This document shows positions 30,127-37,970 of a stretch of 64,000 nt of DNA, piece by piece (the first letter of the stretch is position 1; each line of letters begins with the position of its first letter). Made by a program: the position numbers and the translations under genes. Source of the DNA: Neolewinella aquimaris (GTDB lineage Bacteria > Bacteroidota > Bacteroidia > Chitinophagales > Saprospiraceae); assembly GCF_014197245.1 (NCBI RefSeq), contig NZ_JACIFF010000005.1, positions 1 through 64,000 on the forward strand, given 5' to 3'. The notes under the pieces are model-generated. The model was not told the DNA's origin. It saw only the letters and a program-made list of their open reading frames with translations, and made no database searches.

Positions 30127-30164
30127 CTCGTCGGCCGACCGAGGCACGAGGCTCGTCCGCCGAG
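30127..30164. repeat. 40-bp GC palindrome between argC and argD
   Basis: CTCGTCGGCCGACCGAGG and the facing GGCTCGTCCGCCGAG fill most of the 65-nt gap inside the operon. A hairpin here could affect read-through or mRNA stability. Confidence 0.75.
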
Positions 30165-30186
30165 TGGCCGCTAATAACTACCTACC

Positions 30187-31335
30187 ATGACCCTTTTCGA
30201 CGTTTACTCCCTCTATCCCATCGAGCCCGTCCGCGGCGAGGGTACCTACGTGTTTACCGAGGAAGGTAAGCGTTACCTGGACTTTTACGGGGGGCACGCC
30301 GTGATCAGCATCGGTCACGCTCATCCCCACTACGTCAAAAAGATATCAGACCAGGTAGCCAGGATCGGGTTCTACAGCAACAGCGTGGAGAATCCCCTGC
30401 AGCAGGAGCTAGCGGACAAACTGGGACGGCTTTCCGGCCTGGATGACTACCAGCTTTTCCTGGTCAGCAGTGGTGCCGAAGCTAATGAGAATGCCCTGAA
30501 GTTGGCCAGTTTCCGGACCGGCCGCAGTCGCATCATTGCCTTTAGGGGAGCCTTTCACGGGCGCACCTCCGCAGCGGTGAATGCTACCGATAACGAGGCG
30601 ATCAAGGCACCCATCAACCGCAATTACCCGATCACCTTTCTGGAGCTCGACGATCTCGCTGCCGTCCGGGAGGAGCTGGATAAGGGGGACGTGGCGGCCG
30701 TGATCATCGAGGGCATCCAGGGCATTGGCGGCATTCACGTGCCCGAAGCTGCCTTCTTGGAGGCGCTGCCGGAACTGTGTCACGACAACGGGGCCTTGCT
30801 CATCCTCGATGAGGTGCAGTCGGGTTACGGGCGCAGCGGTAAGTTTTTTGCCTTCCAGCACAGTGAGGTGCGGCCCGACATCATCACCGTCGCCAAGGGG
30901 ATGGGTAACGGCTTTCCCATCGGCGGAGTGCTCATCGCGCCCGAACTGGAACCGAAGAGCGGCATGTTAGGAACGACCTTCGGCGGCAGTCACCTGGCCT
31001 GCGCCGCGGGCATTGCCGTACTCGACGTAATCGAGCAAGAGAACCTACTAGAAAATACCCGTACGCAGGGCAATTATTTGATGGAAACCCTGGAGGCTAG
31101 CGGTCTCTTTACCGAGGTACGCGGCCACGGACTCATGATCGGACTACAAATGAACGGGCCGATCGGGGAACTGCGCAAACGGCTGCTCTTCGAACACCAC
31201 GTCTTCACCGGTTCTGCCAAGGATCCCAATACCATTCGTTTGCTTCCTCCGCTGAACGTATGTCGGGAAGAATGTGACCGGATGATCGAAGCCTTTCAGC
31301 AGGCACTGAACCCCGAGGAAGTATCGCTCCGCTAA
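30187..31335 (+). CDS. argD: Acetylornithine/succinylornithine aminotransferase
   Basis: PLP-dependent class III aminotransferase of 382 residues, converting N-acyl-glutamate semialdehyde to N-acylornithine. Motifs: LVSSGAEANENALKLA, AFRGAFHGRTSA, LILDEVQSGYGRSGKFF and the PLP lysine, about Lys237, in VAKGMGNGFP. Fourth gene of the arginine operon. Confidence 0.94.
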   Translation: MTLFDVYSLYPIEPVRGEGTYVFTEEGKRYLDFYGGHAVISIGHAHPHYVKKISDQVARIGFYSNSVENPLQQELADKLGRLSGLDDYQLFLVSSGAEANENALKLASFRTGRSRIIAFRGAFHGRTSAAVNATDNEAIKAPINRNYPITFLELDDLAAVREELDKGDVAAVIIEGIQGIGGIHVPEAAFLEALPELCHDNGALLILDEVQSGYGRSGKFFAFQHSEVRPDIITVAKGMGNGFPIGGVLIAPELEPKSGMLGTTFGGSHLACAAGIAVLDVIEQENLLENTRTQGNYLMETLEASGLFTEVRGHGLMIGLQMNGPIGELRKRLLFEHHVFTGSAKDPNTIRLLPPLNVCREECDRMIEAFQQALNPEEVSLR

Positions 31336-31364
31336 GTCAAACTTCCCCCGCTTTTTACCAAAAA

Positions 31365-31387
31365 CCTTGCACCCGCGCACCCGCCCC
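31365..31387 (+). repeat. GC-rich 20-mer motif, copy 6
   Basis: TTGCACCCGCGCACCCGCCC ends 2 nt before the argF' ATG region. It is preceded by AAACC, so a weak -7-like element is conceivable here. Confidence 0.5.
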
Positions 31388-31388
31388 G

Positions 31389-32330
31389 ATGAAGAACTTC
31401 CTTTCCGTACACGACGCCACTACCATTCCCGACCTCGTTAATCGAGCCCGCCACTATAAGGCGTCCAGGAACGAAAACCGGGAGCTGGCCGACGGTAAGA
31501 CGCTCATCAACCTGTTTTTTAATCCCAGCCTGCGCACCCGCCTCAGCACCGAGCGGGCCGGCTACGAACTGGGCTTTCAGGTGATCACCATGGACGCGGG
31601 CGGCGGCTGGAAACTCGAATTCGAGGATGGGGCGGTGATGAATCTGGATAGCGCGGAGCACGTGAAGGAAGCCGCCGGCGTGCTGAGTCAGTACTGCGAT
31701 GTCCTTGCCGTCCGCTCCTTTCCCGGCCTCGAAGATCGCACGGCCGACTACGAAGACCGTATCATCAACGCTTTCGTGAAGTACGCTACGGTGCCGGTGG
31801 TAAGTTTGGAGTCCGCCATTCGCCACCCGCTGCAGAGCCTGGCCGACTGCGTCACCATCGCCGAGCACCGCCAGACCGACCGGCCCAAGGTGGTTCTGAC
31901 CTGGGCACCCCACCCCCGCAAGCTGCCCCAGGCCGTAGCCAACAGCTTCGCCGAGTGGATGGTCAAGTGGGACGAGGTCGATCTCACGATCGCCAACCCG
32001 GAAGGCTTCGATCTGGCGACGGAATTTACGGCGGGGGCGCGGGTGCTGCACAATCAGGAAGAAGCGATGCGCGGGGCAGACTTCGTGTACGCCAAAAACT
32101 GGTCGAGCTATACGGACTACGGCGCCACGGCTCAGCTGCCCGACTGGACAGTCAGCGAACAAAAAATGGCCCTCACCAACGACGCGTTTTTCATGCACTG
32201 TCTACCGGTGCGCCGCAATGTCGTCGTGACCGACGGTGTGCTCGACAGCGACCGCTCCCTGGTCCTCCGGCAAGCGGACAATCGGACGTGGGCGGCGGCG
32301 GCGGTGCTGGCGGGGCTTTTGGGAGGGTGA
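31389..32330 (+). CDS. argF': N-acyl-L-ornithine carbamoyltransferase (acetyl or succinyl)
   Basis: 313 residues. Carbamoyl-phosphate site FFNPSLRTRLST (residues 43-54), then WAPHPRKLPQAVANSFAEW and HCLPVRRNVVVTD, which resemble the Bacteroides succinylornithine enzyme more than ordinary ArgF. As I recall, a residue in the loop before EH sets specificity: Glu in the Xanthomonas acetyl enzyme and Pro in the Bacteroides succinyl enzyme. Here the loop is NLDSAEH with Ala89, so substrate choice cannot be read off. It is the last arginine gene in view. argB and argH are not adjacent. Confidence 0.92.
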   Translation: MKNFLSVHDATTIPDLVNRARHYKASRNENRELADGKTLINLFFNPSLRTRLSTERAGYELGFQVITMDAGGGWKLEFEDGAVMNLDSAEHVKEAAGVLSQYCDVLAVRSFPGLEDRTADYEDRIINAFVKYATVPVVSLESAIRHPLQSLADCVTIAEHRQTDRPKVVLTWAPHPRKLPQAVANSFAEWMVKWDEVDLTIANPEGFDLATEFTAGARVLHNQEEAMRGADFVYAKNWSSYTDYGATAQLPDWTVSEQKMALTNDAFFMHCLPVRRNVVVTDGVLDSDRSLVLRQADNRTWAAAAVLAGLLGG

Positions 32331-32332
32331 GG

Positions 32333-32562
32333 ATTTACAATTTCAAATTTACCATTTACAATTTCAAATTTGCGTGGCAGCTCGCTCCGCTCGTCTTCCG
32401 TGGATGCTCGCCCCGATAGCTATGGGGGCTCGTGGGGGAGGTCGTCGGCCGACCGAGGTACGAGGCTCGTCTGCCGACTATAGAACTGGCTTCGGTAGCC
32501 GTCACGGCAAGCTGCCACGTAAATTGTACCTTGTACATTTGAAATTGTAAATTGTACATTTC
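32333..32562. repeat. AT-armed inverted-repeat element
   Basis: Left arm 32333-32382 (TTTACAATTTCAAATTT words ending GCGTGGCAGCT) is the inverse of right arm 32509-32562 (AAGCTGCCACGTAAATT then ACATTTGAAATTGT words). The GC-rich centre holds CCCCGATAGCTATGGGGG (32411-32428) and a 40-bp palindrome (32441-32479). No gene is present, and the right end touches the next ATG. Confidence 0.75.
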
Positions 32563-33981
32563 ATGCCGCGTCAGCTACTCGAAACCGAACAGAAAGCCCT
32601 GGAGATTAATCTGGATCCGCGTATCTACGGCACCTTTGCGGAGATCGGTGCGGGGCAGGAGGTAGCCCGTCATTTCTTTCAGGTGGGTGCCGCGGCGGGT
32701 ACGATCGCCAAGACGATGAGCGCCTACGACAAGGTGTACTCCGATCAGATCTACGGGACGGAGCCGAGCGGGCGCTATGTGTGCGAGAGCCGTATTCATA
32801 AGATGGTCGACCATGAGTATGACTTGATGATGGACCGGTTGCGGCACGATCGGCCGGAAACCAACTTTTTTGTCTTTGCCGATACGGTGGCTGCCATTAA
32901 TTATTCGCGGACCATTCGCGGGAATGGGTGGCTGGGACTCCGGTTTCAGCTCACGCCGAATGGGGGAGCTAATGATATGCTGCTCCACGCCCGCATGCTC
33001 GACAACGACAATCAGTTGCAACAGCAGGCCATCGGGATCCTCGGTGTGAATATGATCTACGGAGCCTATCACCTGCACGATGATCCGGAGACACTGGTGG
33101 AAAGTCTGCTCGACAGCCTGAAGGGGCGGATCTCGATAGACATGATGGTACTGAGCGGGCCGGACTTTTCCGTCGATAACCGCTTACTCAGCCTGTGGAT
33201 GGTGAAGCACGCGCTGACTGACATCACAATGTTCGATCCGCGGGGCCGCAGCATTCACCCTAGCGAGTTTCTCTACAAGAAGGCCGTGATGGTCGTACGG
33301 GGCAGCTACCGACCGACCACCCTCGTCAATGCGGACATGCTCGACGCAGGGTATAAGCAGTTCCGGGCGGAGGAGCACATCGACCCCTCCACCAGCTTCC
33401 TGCTGACCGAGCTGACCATGGATAATCTGCAGGGCAGTTCGGAGCTCAACGAACGCGATTACCTGCACCGCGCAACGCTACTCAATGCACTGGGGCAAAC
33501 GGTCGTGATCAGCAACTACCACCGCTACGGTGACCTCATCGAATACTTATCCCTGTATAAAGTATCGCCGCTCGGCATCGTAGTGGGCGTGAACGACCTG
33601 CTGCAGCTCATTAGCGACAAGTACTACGCCAATCAAGACGGTCGCCTACTGGCTGCATTCGGGGAGATCTTCACCCGCAACGTGAAGCTGTACGTTTACC
33701 CCGCCCAGCAGGAGGGAAGTGCCGAACTGATGACTGCCGAGAACGTGCCCATACCGGAAGGCGTCAAGTTCCTTTACCGCCACCTACTGGACAGCGGGCA
33801 GATCGTCGACATCGAAAATTACAAAGTTGAAAACTTGCACATCTATTCCCGCAAGGTGCTCGACATGATCCGCGACGGCGAAGACGGCTGGGAGAAGATG
33901 GTGCCCGAACGCGTGGCGAAACTGGTTAAGCAGGATTGTCTCTTTGGGTACCCGAGTGAGAAGCTGGAGTTTGAGTATTGA
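32563..33981 (+). CDS. Conserved protein of unknown function
   Basis: 472 residues, soluble. I recognise a widely conserved bacterial family with inconsistent database names. Typical stretches are LDPRIYGTFAEIGAGQEVAR (residues 18-37), VGAAAGTIAKTMSAYDKVYS, NFFVFADTVAAIN, GILGVNMIYGA and SIDMMVLSGP. These are uncharacterised to my knowledge. There are no membrane segments and no clear catalytic motif. It lies between two repeat elements and is not in an evident operon. Confidence 0.7.
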   Translation: MPRQLLETEQKALEINLDPRIYGTFAEIGAGQEVARHFFQVGAAAGTIAKTMSAYDKVYSDQIYGTEPSGRYVCESRIHKMVDHEYDLMMDRLRHDRPETNFFVFADTVAAINYSRTIRGNGWLGLRFQLTPNGGANDMLLHARMLDNDNQLQQQAIGILGVNMIYGAYHLHDDPETLVESLLDSLKGRISIDMMVLSGPDFSVDNRLLSLWMVKHALTDITMFDPRGRSIHPSEFLYKKAVMVVRGSYRPTTLVNADMLDAGYKQFRAEEHIDPSTSFLLTELTMDNLQGSSELNERDYLHRATLLNALGQTVVISNYHRYGDLIEYLSLYKVSPLGIVVGVNDLLQLISDKYYANQDGRLLAAFGEIFTRNVKLYVYPAQQEGSAELMTAENVPIPEGVKFLYRHLLDSGQIVDIENYKVENLHIYSRKVLDMIRDGEDGWEKMVPERVAKLVKQDCLFGYPSEKLEFEY

Positions 33982-34200
33982 GGTGGTGAATTGGTGAATT
34001 GGTGAATTGGTGAGTGGGTGAATTGGAGAGTTGTGGCCAGGGTCGCTTCGCTCCGTAAGTGTTCGCATTGTACCCATACTTAACCGTAGCGCCCCGAGCG
34101 AAGCGAGTGGCGATACACAACCCAACAACCCAACAACTCCCTAACCCGACAACCCTCCAGACAACCAAACCCCACAGCCAGGTGTAATTATGAAACCTGT
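33982..34200. repeat. Word-repeat inverted element, copy A
   Basis: Starts at the preceding TGA with GGTGAATT words and continues through TCGCTTCGCTCCG, a 60-nt centre, CGAGCGAAGCGAGTGGCGAT, and finally CCCAACAACCCAACAAC words. The reverse complement closely matches 63489-63682, including GTATCGCC and GCGCTACGG in the centre. Confidence 0.75.
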
Positions 34201-34225
34201 ACCATCAACAAGAAAATAACCCTGT

Positions 34226-34645
34226 ATGTACCCCGTCGAGCTTACGATCCCGATGTCGAAGGATCTGACCAATTTCGGATTCGAATCGCTTACCACTCCC
34301 GAAGAGGTAGATGCCGCCCTGGGCAAGACCGAAGGGACCGCCCTGCTGGTCGTTAACTCCGTCTGCGGCTGCGCCGCTGCCAACGCCCGTCCCGGTGCGA
34401 AAATGGCCGCGCAGAACGAGCATAAACCGGATCACCTGTACACGGTTTTTGCCGGCGTCAACCAGGCCGCTACGGCCCAGGCCCGCGAGCACTTGCTGCC
34501 CTATCCTCCCAGCAGCCCCAGCATCGCCCTGTTCAAGGACGGCAAGCTGGTCCACTTCCTGGAGCGCCACCACATCGAAGGTCGCCCGGCCGAAGTGATC
34601 GCCCAGAACCTGAAGATGGCGTTCGACAAGTACTGCGCCGCCTAA
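34226..34645 (+). CDS. Bacilliredoxin (BrxA/BrxB, YphP-like)
   Basis: 139 residues. The thioredoxin-like family is identified by the CGC active site (Cys47-Gly-Cys49 in VVNSVCGCAAANARPGA), the N-terminal MYPVELTIPMS and the middle YTVFAGVNQAATAQAREHL. Members remove bacillithiol from, or reduce, protein disulfides. Bacillithiol biosynthesis genes are not visible here. A strong terminator follows. Confidence 0.9.
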   Translation: MYPVELTIPMSKDLTNFGFESLTTPEEVDAALGKTEGTALLVVNSVCGCAAANARPGAKMAAQNEHKPDHLYTVFAGVNQAATAQAREHLLPYPPSSPSIALFKDGKLVHFLERHHIEGRPAEVIAQNLKMAFDKYCAA

Positions 34646-34668
34646 GGCAACAACGATAAGATAGCTTT

Positions 34669-34708
34669 AACGCCCCGTGAATACATTTTCACGGGGCGTT
34701 ACTGTTTT
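34669..34708 (+). terminator. Rho-independent terminator
   Basis: Perfect 13-bp inverted repeat AACGCCCCGTGAA / TTCACGGGGCGTT with a 6-nt loop and a downstream TTTT, 24 nt after the bacilliredoxin stop. Confidence 0.9.
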
Positions 34709-34713
34709 CGCTC

Positions 34714-35166
34714 TTGTTATCTTACTACACCAAACCATTACGCTTGTACTACCTTCTTTCCATCCTGTTCCTTCTCACTACTGCCGGGGCACCACAGCAC
34801 CTGGACCTGGAGATCTTGAGCTCAACGGCCGGGGGGAAGGTGTACGTTGCCGTATACGACAGTCCCGACGGGTTCGAGAATGAAGAATCCATCTCTACCG
34901 CTAGCCGGGAGCTGACTGCCTCCGCCCAAAGCGCCGAGCTCGCTTTACAGGTTCCCACGGAAGGCGACTACGTGATTGCCGTGTTTCAGGACCTCAATGA
35001 CAATGGTACGCTCGATCGAAATTTTATCGGCGTACCCACCGAGCCCTACGGCTTCGGAAAGCTCCCTCCGAGCAAGTGGCGCGCACCCGAATTCGGAGAA
35101 GTGGCCACCACGGTAGCGGGGGGCGGCCGAATGAAGATCGAGGTAAGGCACTGGCGCGAATATTAG
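34714..35166 (+). CDS. Exported DUF2141-family protein
   Basis: 150 residues from TTG 34714. TTG 34744 is an alternative, but the longer N-terminus carries Lys and Arg before the hydrophobic core LYYLLSILFLLTTAGA. DUF2141 features are VYVAVYDSPDGFEN, YVIAVFQDLNDNGTLDRNFIGVPTEPYGFG and an N-terminal beta-rich domain. The family is exported and of unknown function. The Asp- and Asn-rich DLNDNGTLD could bind calcium. Confidence 0.8.
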   Translation: MLSYYTKPLRLYYLLSILFLLTTAGAPQHLDLEILSSTAGGKVYVAVYDSPDGFENEESISTASRELTASAQSAELALQVPTEGDYVIAVFQDLNDNGTLDRNFIGVPTEPYGFGKLPPSKWRAPEFGEVATTVAGGGRMKIEVRHWREY

Positions 35167-35179
35167 CTGACGCGATAAT

Positions 35180-35187
35180 TATCTTCG
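35180..35187 (+). promoter_or_regulatory. -7 element 4 nt before a start codon
   Basis: TATCTTCG, then GGGC, then ATG at 35192. The predicted transcript starts at or near the initiation codon. Confidence 0.55.
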
Positions 35188-35191
35188 GGGC

Positions 35192-36010
35192 ATGACCACG
35201 CCCATCATCTCCGTTAGCGAACTTCATGCGCTGCTGCCCCGAAGGCCATTGCTCCTCGATTGCCGCTTCGACCTTTTCGACTTGGACAAAGGACAGGAAG
35301 ATTACCGGGCGGGCCATATTCCCGGAGCGCACTACCTCCACCTCAACGACGATCTATCCGGTGAAATCATACCCGGCAAAACGGGCCGTCACCCGCTACC
35401 GGACCGGCAGGCTTTTGCCGATCGGATGGCAGCCCTGGGACTCACACCGGATCGTCCCGTAGTCGCCTACGACGATAAGGGCGGCGGCATCGCGGCGCGC
35501 GCCTGGTGGTTGCTTAAGTGGATCGGTCACGAGAAAGTCGCGGTACTCGACGGAGGATTTCCAGCTTGGCAAACCGCCGGCCTCCCAATCGTGGCGGGTC
35601 AGGAACAGGCCACACCCGCGCCACCGTATCCCACTGCTTTTACGGAATTACTTCGCACCTGCGACCGCGCCCAGGTAGAACGGTTGCGGAGCGACGAAGC
35701 GCACGTACTCATCGACTCCCGGACATCGGATCGCTACCGCGGTGAAAACGAGAACATCGACCCGGTGGCCGGAGCCATCGCCGGGGCCATCAACCTGCCG
35801 TGGCCGGATAACCTGGAGAACGGGAAGTTTAAGTCCCGGGAGGCACTGCGGGAGCGCTTTGCCGGCCTTAAAAAAGAGCCGCAGCAGAACGTGTTCTACT
35901 GCGGCTCCGGCGTGACGGCCTGTCACAACATTTTGGCGTACTACTACGCTTTCGGGGAGCTGCCGGCGCTGTATCCGGGCAGCTGGAGTGAATATCTACT
36001 AGGAGAATAG
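35192..36010 (+). CDS. Thiosulfate / 3-mercaptopyruvate sulfurtransferase
   Basis: Tandem rhodanese protein of 272 residues. The N-terminal inactive domain has LLDCRFDLFD. The C-terminal domain carries the catalytic Cys237 in FYCGSGVTAC, a loop typical of mercaptopyruvate sulfurtransferases, and LYPGSWSEY near the end. It overlaps the convergent nucleotidyltransferase gene by 12 nt. Confidence 0.93.
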   Translation: MTTPIISVSELHALLPRRPLLLDCRFDLFDLDKGQEDYRAGHIPGAHYLHLNDDLSGEIIPGKTGRHPLPDRQAFADRMAALGLTPDRPVVAYDDKGGGIAARAWWLLKWIGHEKVAVLDGGFPAWQTAGLPIVAGQEQATPAPPYPTAFTELLRTCDRAQVERLRSDEAHVLIDSRTSDRYRGENENIDPVAGAIAGAINLPWPDNLENGKFKSREALRERFAGLKKEPQQNVFYCGSGVTACHNILAYYYAFGELPALYPGSWSEYLLGE

Positions 36011-36913
36011 GGGGGTCGGGTAGGTATTTTCGGCGACGAGCATCGCGAACGCCTCCTGTACCTTGGGCTTGTCCTCCTGGTAGGTGACGCCGTACCACTT
36101 GTCTTCGCTGACCAGCACTTTGACCTTGGCGGTGCCGTCCTTGATCATGCCGTCGACGAGCTCGGGGATGAGGTATTCGGCGCGGGGGTTGTCCTTGTTG
36201 TCGCGGGCAAACTCTTCGAAGCCCTTCTGGATGCGGTCGAAAATGGAGGGGTGGAAGCCCCAGAAGTTCATGGAGACGACGCTGTCGTCGGCCAGTTCGT
36301 ACTGGTGACCGTCCTCACCGAGGTAGCGGACCTTGTCGTCGTCGCCGCGCTGGATCTTAAGGCGCTCGTTAACGTCCTGGAGCAGGTAATCTTCGGCTAC
36401 CACGGTTACGCCGCGGTTGACGGTTCCGTGATCGGAGAGGGTGCGGTGGAGCACGTAACCGACCATCGCGAAGGTTTCCTCGTCGGCATCAGCTACCAGG
36501 AAGGAGGCCATTTTCTGGAATGCTTCGGTCCCGTAGTAATCGTCGGCGTTGATGACGGCGAAGGGTTCATGGGTGACTTCCTTGGCGACCAGCATGGCGT
36601 GAGTGGTGCCCCAGGGCTTTTCGCGCTTGGTGTGGTCGACGTCGGAAGGAACGTAGCTGTCCATGCCCTGGAAGGCGTAGGCTACTTCGATCTTGTCACC
36701 GAATTTACCGTCGAATTTCTCGCGGAAGGGGGCTTCAATGTCTTTGCGGATAACGAATACGACCTTGCCGAACCCGGCGCGGATGGCGTCGTAGATCGAG
36801 TATTCGATGATTCCTTCTTCGCTGGGGCCGACGCCGTCGATCTGCTTGAGGCCTCCGTAACGGCTGCCCATACCGGCGGCGAGGATGACTAAGGTGGGTT
36901 TGGTAACTGCCAT
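35999..36913 (-). CDS. Nucleotide-sugar pyrophosphorylase-like nucleotidyltransferase
   Basis: 304 residues. The N-terminal signature LVILAAGMGSRYGGLKQID (residues 8-26) and VINADDYYG with metal-binding Asp identify a sugar-1-phosphate nucleotidyltransferase fold. The sugar and nucleotide cannot be told from the sequence. It lies 24 nt downstream of the 221-residue membrane gene on the same strand, so the two probably form an operon. Confidence 0.85.
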   Translation of the reverse strand: MAVTKPTLVILAAGMGSRYGGLKQIDGVGPSEEGIIEYSIYDAIRAGFGKVVFVIRKDIEAPFREKFDGKFGDKIEVAYAFQGMDSYVPSDVDHTKREKPWGTTHAMLVAKEVTHEPFAVINADDYYGTEAFQKMASFLVADADEETFAMVGYVLHRTLSDHGTVNRGVTVVAEDYLLQDVNERLKIQRGDDDKVRYLGEDGHQYELADDSVVSMNFWGFHPSIFDRIQKGFEEFARDNKDNPRAEYLIPELVDGMIKDGTAKVKVLVSEDKWYGVTYQEDKPKVQEAFAMLVAENTYPTPLFS

Positions 36914-36937
36914 GAAAGTACTTTTCTGTAAGAGCGA

Positions 36938-37603
36938 CTATTTGCGCCGTTTGTTTGCTTGCGCAGCCCGAAATTGAGTGGCTTCGCGGTGTGTAAGGTA
37001 GTAGCCGTAGCCATATGCACCAAACAAAGCAAGCATTCCTGCGCCAAATATGTCAATACTCAGCCAGGTCACCGTGGGGGAGAGGTGGGGAAAGAAATTA
37101 CTCACGACCAGTAGGTTCAGGGTTACCACCAGGGCAGTCAGCAACATACACAAGATGCAGGCCGCGCGGCCGAACTGGAGGAGGCCCACCTGCTGCCGAA
37201 ACAGGGTGGTGCGCAAAAAACGCACATACACCGGATGATCGGGCCGCATACGGATCAACTCCCGCAGCACGTGCTCGGTAGTGGCGTACTCCCTGATCCG
37301 AAACGCACTGGCCGCCTTGCGGAAGAGCTGGTACTCAAAAATCTCCTCCTCCCTCCCGGCTATGTACCGGATGTCGTGGCGGATGCTGGCGTGGATTACC
37401 AAGTCTACCATCAGCTGGTGCTCGCGGTAAGCTCCCGTTTCGAAAAGTGCGTCGACGTAGCGGACGGTAAGCTCAAAGTTTTCCAGCACGTCCAAGCGGC
37501 CGATGGCCTGCTCCCGCTCCTCGTACATCCGGATGATGCGGTGGTAGTCGCCGGGGTCGACGGCGCGCAGTTCGCGGTAGAGTTGGGAGTAGTGGCGGGG
37601 CAC
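36938..37603 (-). CDS. Membrane protein of unknown function
   Basis: 221 residues from a GTG start at 37603. The N-terminal 140 residues are charged and helical (YEEREQAIGRL, RKAASAFRIREYATTEHVLREL), TPR-like in feel. Two membrane segments follow (about 148-170 and 180-203), and the basic tail is AAQANKRRK. It probably forms an operon with the downstream nucleotidyltransferase. I do not recognise the family. Confidence 0.6.
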   Translation of the reverse strand: MPRHYSQLYRELRAVDPGDYHRIIRMYEEREQAIGRLDVLENFELTVRYVDALFETGAYREHQLMVDLVIHASIRHDIRYIAGREEEIFEYQLFRKAASAFRIREYATTEHVLRELIRMRPDHPVYVRFLRTTLFRQQVGLLQFGRAACILCMLLTALVVTLNLLVVSNFFPHLSPTVTWLSIDIFGAGMLALFGAYGYGYYLTHREATQFRAAQANKRRK

Positions 37604-37958
37604 GGGAATCTGAGATTTACAATTTACAAGATGAGATTTACAATTTTCAATTTGCGGCTTAGCTCGCCCCGATAGCTATCGAGGCTCGTCCGCCGACTAA
37701 GGCAGGAGGAATTTAAAATGGGAAATGTAGAATTGTAAATTTAGCTGCCGCACCTCGGAGGGTTTACCATTTACAATTTACCATGTACCATTTTCAATTT
37801 GCGTGAATGCTCGCCCCGATAGCTATCGGGGCTCGTCCGCCGACTATGTAACAAGAGAACACGACACCACCGATCCGGTTCCGGCTTGTTTTGCCGTGCG
37901 GCAGCCCAATTATAAATGGTACATCCGTAAATGGTAAATTGTAAATTATAATTCCTCC
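37604..37958. repeat. Two AT-armed inverted-repeat elements back to back
   Basis: First element: AT-rich left arm to 37658 (ATTTACAATTT words), core with CCCCGATAGCTATCGAGG (37667-37684) and GGCTCGTCCGCCGACT, right arm 37709-37752 ending in AGCTGCCGCA. Second: left arm 37761-37804, core with the perfect palindrome CCCCGATAGCTATCGGGG (37814-37831), right arm 37892-37949 (GCGGCAGCCC then TAAATGGT words). No gene is supported. Confidence 0.75.
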
Positions 37959-37966
37959 TACCTTCG
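37959..37966 (+). promoter_or_regulatory. -7 element 4 nt before a start codon
   Basis: TACCTTCG, then TGCC, then ATG at 37971. This is the same spacing as at 20354, 27205 and 35192. Confidence 0.5.
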
Positions 37967-37970
37967 TGCC

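Noticed and set aside
32030-32050. Further copy of the GC-rich 20-mer inside argF'
   Set aside because: The minus-strand sequence resembles the motif, but it encodes the conserved GARVLHNQ region, so similarity is probably chance.
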